Origin: Ruminococcaceae bacterium UBA5905
Lineage (GTDB): Bacteria > Bacillota > Clostridia > Oscillospirales > Acutalibacteraceae
NCBI GenBank assembly: GCA_002431285.1
Contig: DJEF01000012.1
Location: 9,323 to 73,322 of the forward strand
DNA length: 64,000 bases
Direction of reading: 5' to 3'
How positions within the stretch are numbered: the stretch's first letter is position 1; each line of letters opens with the position of its first letter. Below the pieces are notes generated by a model, which was not told the origin of the DNA, made no database searches, and saw only the letters and a list, made by a program, of their open reading frames with translations. Shown here one piece after another: positions 16,449 through 26,800 of this stretch. Position numbers and translations under genes: made by a program.

Positions 16449-17755
16449 AGTCTCTCCTTGCCCTCCTCATCCGCGATTTCGAACAATAGCCGCCCGTCGG
16501 CATCGGTATAGGCGGAGCAGATTCGCCCGCCCTCTAATCGGCAGGCCACCCGTCCCCGCCAGCGGAAGCTGCTCGCTGTCTCCGGAATCTCCCGGCGGGG
16601 GCGCTCGATATATTGGCAGTAGGCCCAATCCTTTTCCCGCATGAACCGGTTCACATCGGTATACCGATGGCCGAACGCCCGGTCTCCGCACAGCCGCCAT
16701 ACATGGGTGTCGTCGGTCTCGAACCCATCCAGCGTATACCGGTCGCTGTAATGGAGGGTGCCCAGCGCCACCCGATTCTTCCAGTCGATCTCCCACAGAA
16801 ATCCGTTGTCGGTCATGGCGTACACCCGCCCGTTGGCGCCGGATTTCAGTCCGTTTTCCACCACCCGGCCGCAGCCGGCGGTAAACACACCGGTCAGCGG
16901 CGCCGGAGCATAGGGCGGGCGCACCGCCCCCGCCGGACGGATATAATCGGCGGGCTCCTCGATCCGCCCCGTGTCGTGGTTATAGGTGCGCACGGTCAGC
17001 TGCCCGTTTTCCTCGTCCAGTATCCGGGTGTGCCGCTGCCCGTCCCGGGAGCAGGAGGGGGCGGCGCCGACGGTGAAATAGGCGAGCCCGTCGGTCAGCG
17101 CCTGACTGTCCGGGTGGTGATGTCCCATATGGTAATGTCCGGAGAACCACAGAGCGATCTGCCGATAGCGGCGTGCCAGCGTCGGCCATACCTCGATGCC
17201 GTGATCCTGGTTGAGATAGGCGTTCGCCGCCCGCACGTGCACCGTCGGCACCGTCAGCAGCCCGCAGCCCATCGGCGGTGCATGGGTGATCAGCACCGTG
17301 GGTTTTTCCGGTTCCCGCTCCAGTTCCGCCGTCAGCCAGCGCAGGCTGTCCGGGGAAACGTAGCATTCGTATTCAAAGTAGAAATCGTCCCGGGGCTGCG
17401 GCTCGATGTGTACGCAGAGCACCCGAAAGGCGTCGAACTCCAGCACGGTATTTCGGGGCGGGCAGCCGAAAGCCCGGGCATAGTTCGCCGCCACCGTGCC
17501 GCTTTTCATCTGCCGCTCCCCCGATTCATACTGCACGTCGTGGTTGCCCACCAGCGCCAGCGGATGGGAGATGCCCGCCCGCTCAAATGCCGCCGCCACC
17601 CGGTGGAACGCCTCATAGCTGCCGAAAATCTCCCAGTAGCCGTAGTCTCCCACCAGAATCGTATGATCCGGGTGCAGCGCCGCGATCTCCGCCGCGACGG
17701 CATCCAGCGATTCGTCCTTTTCGTATTGCAGATCTCCCACGATGGCGATCCTCAT
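16445..17755 (-). CDS. metallophosphoesterase with a C-terminal extension
   Basis: This encodes 436 residues. Calcineurin-like motifs are visible in order: GDLQY (about 7-11), LVGDYGYWE, ALVGNHDVQYESG (about 97), a LITHAPPMG histidine and WFSGHYHMGHHH. After about residue 255 comes a roughly 180-residue extension rich in beta strands that repeats short WR/DG motifs and is unassigned. No signal peptide is seen, so it should act in the cytoplasm. The ATG overlaps the stop of the GH106-like gene, with a GGAGGAA ribosome site within that gene's end. A second metallophosphoesterase occurs at 44694-45686, suggesting that phosphorylated intermediates or phosphodiesters are part of the substrate pathway. 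Confidence 0.85.
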   Translation of the reverse strand: MRIAIVGDLQYEKDESLDAVAAEIAALHPDHTILVGDYGYWEIFGSYEAFHRVAAAFERAGISHPLALVGNHDVQYESGERQMKSGTVAANYARAFGCPPRNTVLEFDAFRVLCVHIEPQPRDDFYFEYECYVSPDSLRWLTAELEREPEKPTVLITHAPPMGCGLLTVPTVHVRAANAYLNQDHGIEVWPTLARRYRQIALWFSGHYHMGHHHPDSQALTDGLAYFTVGAAPSCSRDGQRHTRILDEENGQLTVRTYNHDTGRIEEPADYIRPAGAVRPPYAPAPLTGVFTAGCGRVVENGLKSGANGRVYAMTDNGFLWEIDWKNRVALGTLHYSDRYTLDGFETDDTHVWRLCGDRAFGHRYTDVNRFMREKDWAYCQYIERPRREIPETASSFRWRGRVACRLEGGRICSAYTDADGRLLFEIADEEGKERL

Positions 17756-20700
17756 AGCGCTTCCTCCTTAAACAAACGAATGACGGGGGCGGACAGAATG
17801 CCGGTCTCCTGAAAGCAGTAGCCCTCCGTATAGTCGGCGTCTGCATCCCAGGAGGACGGCACGATATAATAGTGGGGGTCGGCGATCCGGCGATTGTGGA
17901 TGGGTCCGAAGGTGTTGTTGCGGTTGCCGTAGCACACCAGCTCCAGCGTATGCCGCCCCCGGGTAAGGGGCGTGCGCACCGTGAAGGGCGCCCAGGCGAT
18001 CAGACCCGCATCCCGCCCATCCACCAGCACCCGGATGCAAGGGGCGGCAAAATCCGCCACGGCGATCTCCGCCACACAGTCCTCGGTATCCAGCGCGGTG
18101 CGGTAGATCACCGTGCCGCCGTAGAAAGGCATTCCTTGCCGACCGGGCGCGGTAAAGCCCACGGCATCCGCTGCCGGGGACAGGGTCACGGTGGTGCCCT
18201 CCAGCGTCGCCGCAAATTCCCCCAGCAGATAGCCCGGTTCCAGCTGCCGCACAATGGTGATCGGCAGCTGCACCGTCAGCTCGTTCTCTCCGATTCGGGT
18301 GGCAGGCAGCGCCACGGTGGGGATATCCTCGTCCACATACCAGCCGGTGAGGGCGGTCGGCACCGCGGCTCCGTTGAGCCACAGACGCGCCTCTCCCGCC
18401 CGTTCCAGCGCCAGCTGCAGCCCGGACAGCGGCTGGGTGCAGCGGAACGTATACCGGGCATACACCGGATACCCGGGCGGGTCCTCCACAATATACGGCT
18501 GCGCCTCGGTGGGCGTCAGGTTCAGCGCCCGGCACACCGCCTCATTCTGCGCCAGCACGTAATCTTCCTCGCCGTAGGCGATCCCGTCCGGCGACACCCG
18601 GCACCGATCCAGCACCACGCAGTTCGGCTCCGTCCGGGTGCACACCGCCTGCTCCGGCACGATCACCCGGTACGGCTGCGGCGGCGCTTGCGGGCACAGC
18701 GGCGCCGGGCGCTCCTGCGTCAGCCGCAGCAGCAGGCTGTCGTTGGCGTACCAGTCCCGGCGCACCAGCGTCTTGCCCTGTCCCACCGTATAGTCCGCCG
18801 GCTCCGTCGTCCCGGTCAGGGTATTATACACCGTCACGCCGTATTCTCCGGCAATTTCGATCGTCACCCGCTCCGGCGTGACGGTGCGGCGGGCGGGGTC
18901 GGTTTTGCCCATCTCCCGGGCGGTGGCGATCAGCAGCCAGCGGTCGCCGTCCTTTTCACTGAGACGGTAGAGTTTATCCGACGGGCCGTCGGGCGTCCCC
19001 GCCTGGGTGATCCGCACCCGGCGGTAAGGCTCCAGCGTCTCCGGCAGCGCCGCCAATGTCGGCAGCACTGTCGCTTGCCGATACAGCGCTTCCACCCGGC
19101 GGCTGGGGCGGCCGTCCAGATACCGGGGGCACTCCCCCAGAAAAATCACCCGCCCGCCGGTGCGCAGGAACCGCTCCAGCAGCGCCACGGTGGTCTCCCG
19201 CAGCGTCAGCACGGGCGGCACCACCACGACGGCATAGGACATAGCCCCCACCTGCAGCCGGTCGGAGCAGGCGGTCTCCTGTGCGGGCAGATTGCCCTCG
19301 CAGAGGAAATCGAAATCATAGCCGGCATACAGCAGCGTCCGGATGACGGCGTGAATCTCCCGCTCCTGCTGCCGGATGGCGGCAGCGGATGTATCCCGAG
19401 GGCCAACGGACAGCATCGTGCTCTCGATGGGATGGATCACCGCCACATCCACCACATCCCGGCCGCCCTCGAACACCACATTCAGCCGGGCGTAGTGGTC
19501 CTCCAGCGTCCGGAATTCCCGACACCAGGGCGCCTGCTCGTTGAAAGAGGCGGGGTAATCCCGCTTGGCGCTGCCTTTCATGGAATACATCGCCAGATGG
19601 GGCACCCGGAGGGTCACCCCGCACACCGCCTGCCAATCGCCCTGCATCTTCAGGCATTTGAAGTCGAAATCCCAGCCGGTGACGCCGTATAGCTCCGACA
19701 GCATCCCCGGCTTCCCGTACTGCCGCACCACCGACTGGGTTTGCTTGGCGGTGAGCAGCTCGATGCGGTCGAACAGCATATCAATGCCGGGAATATCGAA
19801 GGCGGGATACAGCTGCATCAGGTCGCCGCCCCAGCTGAGCTGCTGGAACAGTTCGTCCTCCATCATCAGATGGCCGCAGAATCGCAGCCCCTGCTGCCGG
19901 GCCGTCGTCCCCAGTGTATCAAAAAACGCCTCCCGGGTCAACCGGGTGGTCAGCTGAAAATAGTCGTATCGCAGAGCGCTGTGGACCCCCTCCCGGTCCC
20001 AGAACAGTTCCGGCAGCCGGTCGATGAGGTCGTAGCCGTAGGTCTCCCGGAACCGCTCCGGCAGCCGGTAGGTCCAGCAGACCGCCGCCGCCCCGGAGCA
20101 GGTCTCCTCCGGCAGCCGGATGGGTATATGCCGGGGCTCGTCGGAAAAGATGGTGGGGACGGTTTTCCCATATTCCGCCCCGAAACGGCGGAAATATTCC
20201 CGGTGGGTCAGCTCCGTAAACCGCGCCATCGCCTCCGGCTGCATAATATCCGCATAGGTCTGGAAATTATACCGTCCGCTGGGAGCCATGGTCTCGGAAT
20301 AGGCGTAGATCTTGCGGTGCGCCGCCGGCTCCTCCGGCCGGATCCGCCGATAGGAGCGCAGCCGGCCCTCGTCGGTAAATTCCACATCGTAGCAGCCCAC
20401 CAGATAGGCTTCGCCGCGCTCCACGGCGGCGTCCCGCTCGGCGGTGAGGGGCGGCAGAACCTCCTCGTCGGCGGTGAGGATCAGCGTGCGCTGTCGGTAG
20501 CGGGGGGTACAGGTCACAGCGCCCCCCGCATAGCCGGAGGGCCACCGATCCTCGTCGTAGAGACACGCCTGCATTCCGGCGGCCTTTGCCGCCTCGATGC
20601 ACGTTCCCACGCAGTCGAAGAATTCTTCGCTGAGATACGCCGTTTCCAGCCCGTAGCGGGAATGCATATAAAAGCCGCCGAACCCCATCTCCCGGAAAAC

Positions 20701-20814
20701 GGCGATCTGCCGCGCCAGCCGTTCCCGCTCCAGCGGGCCGTTCCAGGACCAGAAGGGCGCCGCCCGGTAGGCGGCGGTGGGGTGTGCGAACAGTTCCATG
20801 GAAAATGTCTGCAT
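17752..20814 (-). CDS. GH106-like glycoside hydrolase (alpha-L-rhamnosidase family type)
   Basis: This encodes 1020 residues with no signal peptide, so it is probably cytoplasmic. The N-terminus carries the family pattern: PFWSWNGPLERERLARQI, GFGGFYMHSRYGLET, then YLSEEFF, then LYDEDRWPSGYAGG. Acidic residues in EDRWPSG and IFSDEPRH are candidate catalytic or calcium sites. C-terminal beta-sandwich domains follow (about 700-1010), including a jelly-roll with WLNGAAVP. The start is supported by GGAGGAG 9 bases upstream. The closest known family is GH106, whose characterised members release alpha-L-rhamnose, but the substrate here is inferred. It heads a minus-strand operon and diverges from an AraC regulator. 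A paralogue lies at 45771-48644. Confidence 0.8.
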   Translation of the reverse strand: MQTFSMELFAHPTAAYRAAPFWSWNGPLERERLARQIAVFREMGFGGFYMHSRYGLETAYLSEEFFDCVGTCIEAAKAAGMQACLYDEDRWPSGYAGGAVTCTPRYRQRTLILTADEEVLPPLTAERDAAVERGEAYLVGCYDVEFTDEGRLRSYRRIRPEEPAAHRKIYAYSETMAPSGRYNFQTYADIMQPEAMARFTELTHREYFRRFGAEYGKTVPTIFSDEPRHIPIRLPEETCSGAAAVCWTYRLPERFRETYGYDLIDRLPELFWDREGVHSALRYDYFQLTTRLTREAFFDTLGTTARQQGLRFCGHLMMEDELFQQLSWGGDLMQLYPAFDIPGIDMLFDRIELLTAKQTQSVVRQYGKPGMLSELYGVTGWDFDFKCLKMQGDWQAVCGVTLRVPHLAMYSMKGSAKRDYPASFNEQAPWCREFRTLEDHYARLNVVFEGGRDVVDVAVIHPIESTMLSVGPRDTSAAAIRQQEREIHAVIRTLLYAGYDFDFLCEGNLPAQETACSDRLQVGAMSYAVVVVPPVLTLRETTVALLERFLRTGGRVIFLGECPRYLDGRPSRRVEALYRQATVLPTLAALPETLEPYRRVRITQAGTPDGPSDKLYRLSEKDGDRWLLIATAREMGKTDPARRTVTPERVTIEIAGEYGVTVYNTLTGTTEPADYTVGQGKTLVRRDWYANDSLLLRLTQERPAPLCPQAPPQPYRVIVPEQAVCTRTEPNCVVLDRCRVSPDGIAYGEEDYVLAQNEAVCRALNLTPTEAQPYIVEDPPGYPVYARYTFRCTQPLSGLQLALERAGEARLWLNGAAVPTALTGWYVDEDIPTVALPATRIGENELTVQLPITIVRQLEPGYLLGEFAATLEGTTVTLSPAADAVGFTAPGRQGMPFYGGTVIYRTALDTEDCVAEIAVADFAAPCIRVLVDGRDAGLIAWAPFTVRTPLTRGRHTLELVCYGNRNNTFGPIHNRRIADPHYYIVPSSWDADADYTEGYCFQETGILSAPVIRLFKEEAL

Positions 20815-21006
20815 AAGGTGTGGCTCCTCCGTGTCGGATACGGTATTCCTGAATACAAGTCATCGGGGTACGTCCCTTTTTGGGGGCGAACCGCGCGTGC
20901 GGCGGCTTTGTGCTCCGCCAAACCATGCGGTTCGCCGGAGCTCTCCGCACCTGCATGGAAATCTGTTTCGTCGCAGGCGCGGGGGTATTCCGATGGCTTT
21001 GTCTTA

Positions 21007-21066
21007 AGTATAGCATACATTCCCAAAAAATTAACAGTCGATTTTTTGCATTTGTTGTGGTATACT
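21007..21066. promoter_or_regulatory. divergent extended -10 promoters
   Basis: On the plus strand TGGTATACT (21058-21066) is an extended -10 for the AraC gene. On the minus strand TATACT (21012-21007) preceded by TGC is an extended -10 for the GH106-like operon. Both lack a good -35, which fits activator-dependent promoters controlled by the AraC protein. The rest of the 298-base gap holds no gene. Confidence 0.55.
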
Positions 21067-21112
21067 AAGAGATAGACGGTATATATAACACACTGCGAAA
21101 GGAGAACCGTGG

Positions 21113-22060
21113 ATGAAAACCTACAAGATGGACGACCGCCTGCCGTTCCACTCGCTGAATGACGACGGCATCGTTTTGTGGAAAGGGGATGCCGTGCGGC
21201 CCGAGCCGATCCACACCCACGAATTTGTCGAGATCACCTACATATTCGCCGGCAAGGGTATCCACAAGATCAACGGCACCTCCTATCCGGTACACCGGGG
21301 CGATTTCCTGTTCATCAATTATAACGATACCCACTGCTTCGAGCCCATCGAGAATCTGGTGTACTGCAACATCCTGCTGCTGCCCAGCTTCATCAACAAT
21401 GAGCTGATCAATTCCGAGAATGCGCTGGATATGCTGATGCTGTCCACCTTCAGCAGCATCAATGCCGATCTGAAATCCATCCACCCGTTCATTCATTTCC
21501 AGAAAAAAGAGGCGGAGGAGATCGAGAGCCTTATCAACCAGATGCTGGCGGAAAACGAGACCCGGGATCGGGAATTCCGCACCGTCTTAAAATCCCTGAT
21601 GATGGTGCTGCTGGTGAAGATTTTTCGCAAGATGCAGGCGGACGACCATGCGGTGGCCATCAATAATACCGGCAAGCTGACCCCGGAGATCATCGACTAC
21701 ATCAACCAGAACTGTTATGAAAAGATCTCTCTGAGCCATCTGGCGCAGAAATGTTTTTACAACCCGGCGTATTTCAGCCGCATCTTTAAGGAATATACCG
21801 GCATGACCCTCACCAGCTTTGTACAGAAGCAGCGCATCGCCAAGGCGCAGCAGCTGCTGGTGGAGACGGAGCGCAGCGTCAGCGACATCAGCACCACCGT
21901 CGGGTACAGCGACAAGACCCAGTTCTATAAGATATTCCGCAAATATTCCCGGGGACTGCTGCCCAATGAATTCCGCAGCCGCTATCGGGGGAGCGGCATC
22001 CCTCTGCCGCAGGACGACGCCGAGACGCCCGCCGGGGAGGAGCATACCGACACCGACTGA
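21113..22060 (+). CDS. AraC-family regulator with N-terminal cupin sugar-sensing domain
   Basis: This encodes 315 residues. The N-terminal cupin (about 1-150) contains PIHTHEFVEITYIFAGKGIHKING and PVHRGDFLFINYNDTHCFEP. The C-terminal two helix-turn-helix motifs (about 190-290) read ISLSHLAQKCFYNPAYFSRIFKEYTGMTLTSFVQKQRI and VSDISTTVGYSDKTQFYKIFRKYSRGLLPNEFR. A GGAGA ribosome site precedes the ATG. It diverges from the GH106-like operon and is the likely activator of that promoter and perhaps of the larger locus. A strong terminator follows it. Confidence 0.92.
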   Translation: MKTYKMDDRLPFHSLNDDGIVLWKGDAVRPEPIHTHEFVEITYIFAGKGIHKINGTSYPVHRGDFLFINYNDTHCFEPIENLVYCNILLLPSFINNELINSENALDMLMLSTFSSINADLKSIHPFIHFQKKEAEEIESLINQMLAENETRDREFRTVLKSLMMVLLVKIFRKMQADDHAVAINNTGKLTPEIIDYINQNCYEKISLSHLAQKCFYNPAYFSRIFKEYTGMTLTSFVQKQRIAKAQQLLVETERSVSDISTTVGYSDKTQFYKIFRKYSRGLLPNEFRSRYRGSGIPLPQDDAETPAGEEHTDTD

Positions 22061-22184
22061 AAGCGGCCCCGCCAACCGGAACGGTCGGCGGAGCATCGGC
22101 TGTCCGGGAGAGTCCGCAGGACGTAAAAACCGCTGCTGCACCGGCACAGATTCCCGCCGTAGGGGGATGCCGCATCGAAAGGCG

Positions 22185-22217
22185 AAGCGCCGACCATACG
22201 AAGGTCGGCGCTTTTTT
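22185..22217 (+). terminator. intrinsic terminator after the first AraC gene
   Basis: AAGCGCCGACC (22185-22195) pairs with GGTCGGCGCTT (22203-22213) around a 7-base loop, followed by T to 22217. A related fragment, ATCGGCGC plus six T, recurs at about 22375-22388 and may be a degenerate second copy. Confidence 0.85.
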
Positions 22218-22274
22218 GCGTGTACGCGGGCGCAGCTGCCCTGCAAAAGCCGAGCTTGCCGGAGAAGAAATCGT

Positions 22275-22583
22275 CGATTATTGCTTTCTGACGGTGAACA
22301 ATTGCCGATGAGCAGCCAGCATAAATTGCTGTGGGATGGACGAAAGATCGACCGTCAATTATTGCGCTGGTGAGATCGGCGCTTTTTTCTACTTTGTTCA
22401 AAAAGTGCCCCTTGTTTTTGGAATAATAAGGCAATAATGGCGCAAAATACACCCAAAAATTGCAAATATGTATGCAAAAATTGCTGTTTCTCGGCGTTTC
22501 AATTGCTATGCCTTTTAAGACATGATATGCTAATCGTGCGCACAGAGACCTGCGAAAACTCCAAAACCAAAGTGGAATAATTG
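22275..22583. repeat. cluster of AATTGC / CAATTATTG motifs upstream of the second AraC gene
   Basis: In an otherwise GC-rich region, short AT-rich motifs recur: CGATTATTGC near 22275, ACAATTGC at 22298, AAATTGCT at 22323, CAATTATTG at 22356-22364, GCAATAATGG at 22431, two AAAATTGC near 22456 and 22477, AATTGCTATGC at 22501-22511 and AATAATTGA near 22576. The 563-base gap 22061-22623 contains no gene. The repeats look like binding sites for a regulator, most simply the AraC protein encoded next. Confidence 0.55.
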
Positions 22584-22623
22584 ATATGAGATTCGGCGCC
22601 GGCGGGCGAAAGGGGGGAGCCTT

Positions 22624-23604
22624 TTGAGCGAAACCAACGCTTTTATGGACTATAAGAACATATACGACCTCTTTTTTGGCCAGCTGAGTCTGGATAACAC
22701 CCCGAAAAGCAAGCGTAAGGACACGATCCCGGAGATCGGCGTGATGAAGGAGATGCTCATCGAGGACGCCTGGCGGGATGTGCCGTTTTCGCTGGTGGCG
22801 GCGGGATATTATGAGGTGGGCGACCGCCATGTGACCGACCGCAGCGATGTGGACTCCTTCGAGGTGATCGACACGGTGGCGGGACGGGGCATCATCAGCA
22901 TCGGCGGACGGGAATTTGAGTGCCTGCCCAATACGGTGCTGCTGCTGGACTGCCGGGTGCACCACACCTTCCGGGTCAAAAAAGGGGAGACCTGGACCTA
23001 TAAGCACCTGCATTTTCTGGCCAACGATTCCGCCCGATGCGTGGCGGAGAAGGCGTCGATGATCCTGACAAAGGATATGGGGATCATCAACGACCGGTTT
23101 GACGACATACTGAATGAGCTGCACAGCGTCAAGACCTCCACCCATTATCTGTTGAGCAACTGGATCTCCGATATTCTGACCCGCATCATCTGCTACGAAT
23201 TCAAAAGCTCCTTCACCGACCCGCAGGAAAAGCTGGTGAACCGGGCGGTGGAGTATATCCAGAACCATTACGGCGAAAAAATCACCGTGCAGCAGCTGGC
23301 GGACGACGTGTTTATTTCCACCTATCATTTCATCCGGCTGTTCAAAAAATACCACGGCGTGCCGCCGTACAGCTATCTCAACGAGTACCGGCTGAAAATG
23401 GCCCAGTATAAGTTCCTGCAAAAGAAGCACATCAAGGAAGTGGCGGAGGAATGCGGCTTCAGCAGCACCAACAGCTTCACCCGCGCCTTTCAGAAGCGGT
23501 TCGGCGTGCTGCCCAGCAAATACCGGGAGAACGTGGTGGGTCAGCTGCGCAGCGCCGATGCGGACCCCGATCCGGAGGATGAAGAGGATTGCGAGGACAC
23601 ATAA
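22624..23604 (+). CDS. second AraC-family regulator with cupin-like sensor domain
   Basis: This encodes 326 residues. The N-terminal sensor (about 25-180) includes VIDTVAGRGIISIGGREFECLPNTVLLLDCRVHHTFRV, a cupin-type pattern. The C-terminus holds AraC motifs: ITVQQLADDVFISTYHFIRLFKKYHGVPPYSYLNEYRLKMAQ and KEVAEECGFSSTNSFTRAFQKRFGVLPSKYRENV. The start is taken as TTG at 22624, 5-6 bases after AGGGGGGAG; an ATG 21 bases further in is the alternative. The flanking AT-rich motif clusters on both sides suggest autoregulation and control of the downstream 30-kb gene run. Confidence 0.9.
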   Translation: MSETNAFMDYKNIYDLFFGQLSLDNTPKSKRKDTIPEIGVMKEMLIEDAWRDVPFSLVAAGYYEVGDRHVTDRSDVDSFEVIDTVAGRGIISIGGREFECLPNTVLLLDCRVHHTFRVKKGETWTYKHLHFLANDSARCVAEKASMILTKDMGIINDRFDDILNELHSVKTSTHYLLSNWISDILTRIICYEFKSSFTDPQEKLVNRAVEYIQNHYGEKITVQQLADDVFISTYHFIRLFKKYHGVPPYSYLNEYRLKMAQYKFLQKKHIKEVAEECGFSSTNSFTRAFQKRFGVLPSKYRENVVGQLRSADADPDPEDEEDCEDT

Positions 23605-23618
23605 GGTGCTTTCAAAGC

Positions 23619-23770
23619 GCAATTATTGAGGGAAGATAGCAATTTTTTACAATTCGTCCCCGCAATTTGTACGCTTTGCCGGAAAAATAGCTAAAAATTT
23701 TGCTGTGCTGCGTACAATAATTGCGGATAGCCGTCGAATCTATCGACAGGAACCGGGAAAATTGCTATGC
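23619..23770. repeat. second AATTGC / CAATTATTG motif cluster before the giant secreted gene
   Basis: CAATTATTG recurs at 23620-23628, its reverse complement CAATAATTG at 23715-23723, AGCAATTTTTT near 23638, GCAATTTG near 23662 and an exact second copy of AATTGCTATGC at 23760-23770. The cluster lies between the second AraC gene and the first gene of the long plus-strand run, where an activator would bind. Confidence 0.55.
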
Positions 23771-23857
23771 TTTATACCGTAAGCCGTCGGAGTGGGCGGC
23801 CGGGAGTTTTTCGATCAACATACCGCCATCGAACGGATGCGGAGAACGGAGCGAATG

Positions 23858-26800
23858 ATGAAACAGAAAGTATTGGCTATGGTTTGCAGTATCGCCCTGC
23901 TGGCAGCGGTCTGGTGTCCCGGCGTGCCGTTTGTTTCCGCGGCGGAAAAGGGCACGCCGGTGACGCTTTCGGACGGCTCCGAATGGCTGATGCTCACCGA
24001 CACGGAGCAGAATACGCTGGATACCGACGGGGAGGGGCGGTATGCCCTGCACACGACGGCGGCGAATGCCGACGGCTCCGCCTTTGAGCTGATCTCCCGC
24101 CGGACCTACCCGCTGTCCAGCGGGTATCTCATGCGTTGCCGGGAGGCCTCCTATGCCGAAACCTATTTCGGCCTGACCACGGCCTATTCCTACGATCTGA
24201 ATGACGAAAACTCCATCCGTTTCTGCCGGGTGAACGGCTATAACGGGAATGAGAATACCGTCGCCGTCAAGGTGCTCTATAAAGGCAAGTACGAGGTGGT
24301 GTTCTCCAAGTTTGGGTATACCCGCGACCGGTATTCCAAGATCACGGTGGTGAAGGAGAACGGCAGCTACTATCTGGCCTGGAACGGCAATGTGCTCAAC
24401 GGCGCGGGCTGTGCGGAGGAGATCGCCGAGGCCTGCAAGCTGGAAAATCATTTCTCCCGGGAACTGCTGGAGCGGGACGCGTTCTTCCACTTTTACGCGG
24501 GCTGCACCAAGCTGCTGTCGGCGGATGCGTTCAATTTGCAGATGGAAAAATCCTATAACGACGGATTCCTGACCGCTTCTCTGGACGGATACGGCAACGA
24601 TGCCAACAATTCCGCCGCCATGGTGAAAGCAAATGCCGTTTCCGGCGTCGCCGACACCGAGGCGGGTACATATACGGTCAGTTTGCGGGATACGGGCAGC
24701 TCCTCCATCGCTCCGATGGTGCCCGTCACCACCCTCGATGAGGAGGGCAACAGCCCGGAATTCCATATGGAATGCTACGTGAAGGATCACAATACGGCGG
24801 GGACTCAGTGGTTCGGCATCACCCTGTCCGCCGATCCCACCTTCTCCGACGGCACGGAAAAGACCTTCTACTATGTGCAGACTCCAACACAGGGTGTGCA
24901 TTGCGGCTATTTCGACGGCAACGGCACGTGGAAAACCTATTTCGGCGCCAACAATAACCTGTTCAACAACAACGACCCGGCGGATTCTCAGAAAACCTAT
25001 TATTTCGGCAAGTCGGACGGCAAGGTGTATCTGTATGTGTACGGCGCCGGGCTGATCTCCAAGGCGGCAGCGTTCAAGATCGACGATTTCTCCGCCTTTG
25101 CCGGAAAGCCGGTATATGCGCGGTTCCATAACCGCAACGTGACGGCGGGCGCCACCACCTCGGTGACGTTGAAGCCCTCTGCTGCGGCGGAGGTCTCCGG
25201 GCGGCTGGCGCACCTGAACGGACTGCTGGGGCAGCAGCCCGCCACCCTGGAGGAGGGTGAGGAAATTCTGGCGGCCTACGATGCTGATCCCTATCGGTAT
25301 GCGGTGTCGGCGGAGAAGATCGCCGCCGCGGAGTCCGTCCGGCTGTTTGTGCTTGAAAAGCGGCAGGAGGCACTGAAGAAAGCCATCAAGGCGCTGAAAG
25401 CGCAGATCGACGCGCTGCCGACGCCTCAGGAGGTCACCGCCGCCCATAAGGACGCCATCAAGGCGGCGTTCACCGCCTATATCGCGCTGGGGGATAACCA
25501 GAGCGCGCTGGACGCCGCCTATGCGGAAAAGCTGGAGCAGGTCATCGCCGCTCTGACGGCGGTGGACGAGGAGTTTGCCGCCATGCGGAGAACCGCCGAC
25601 GAGTTCTATGACCGGGTAAAAGCGGTGGGCGCTCCGGCGGATATCACGCTGGACAATTTCGAGGAAAAGAGCGCCGCCGTGACCGAGTTGCGCGCGACCT
25701 ATAACGGCATGGAGGATTTCCAGCTGTATATCGTGGATCAGGCGGCCGTGGAGCTGTTGTCCGCTCTGGAGGAGCGGGTGGCGGCGCTGAAGCCCGCCTA
25801 TGCGGTGGCGCAGGCCATTGAGCAGCTGCCTCAGCCGGCGGATATTGCCTATACGGACGAAGCGGCGGTGGTGGCGGCGCGCCGGGCGTATAACGACCTG
25901 GCGGATAAATCCGTGATTGCTCCGGCGCTGCTGAAAAAGCTGCAGGCGTGCGAGGCGGCGGTGGATGCCGATAAGCTGCGTGCGCTGGATTGGTACAGCG
26001 CCAGCTACGGAGTGGAATATACCGGCGATCTGGAGAATGCCTATACCTTCGCCAGCACCCGGGATAAATTCACAGGGGATGTGTATGCCACCACCACCAA
26101 GACCTTTGATGCGGCGGCAAGCGCCCTCTACTGGGTGGGAATGGGCTGTGGCTCCGGGCAGTTTGCGTTTATGGGGCTGACCGCCGAAACGAAAAAGGCC
26201 GGACTGACCAACAAGGCGGCGGACACGGTCTCTTTCATTCTGCGCCCCACCGGCTCCAGCCTGCTTGTTACTTTCTTTGACAAGGCAGGGGAGAGCGAGC
26301 AGGTGGCCAAGGTGCCCGGGTTCGATTTCGGTGCGTTGCACCGCTTTGCGTTCACCCGGCAGGACGGTCACTGGTATCTGGTGATCGACGGACAGGTGTG
26401 CGACGGATACAGCTACGCCCGTCTGGACAGCTTTATGGAGCAGTACGGCGCCGCGGCGCACTTCTTTATCGGCGGGCGCAACGGCTTTGCCGCCGCCAAT
26501 GTGACCATTCTGGATAAGAACGCCTCCACGGCGAAGAACGGCTGGGATTTCTCGGTGCCCTACGGCTGCACGGCGGATACCGGTACCGGCAGCGCGAACC
26601 TGAAGATGCCGGCGGGTACTCAGGCGGTGCACCAGACCAGGCTGGAGAATCTCCAGAACTGGTCGGTGAATATCAACCTCAATATGGTCCGGAAGGGCTG
26701 CGTCACCTATGTGGGCTTCCTCAAGGATAAGACGCCCACCGGCAACAGCAGCAGCGACCCGGACAACGGTATCGTGCTGAAACTGTTTAACCGTCCGGCG

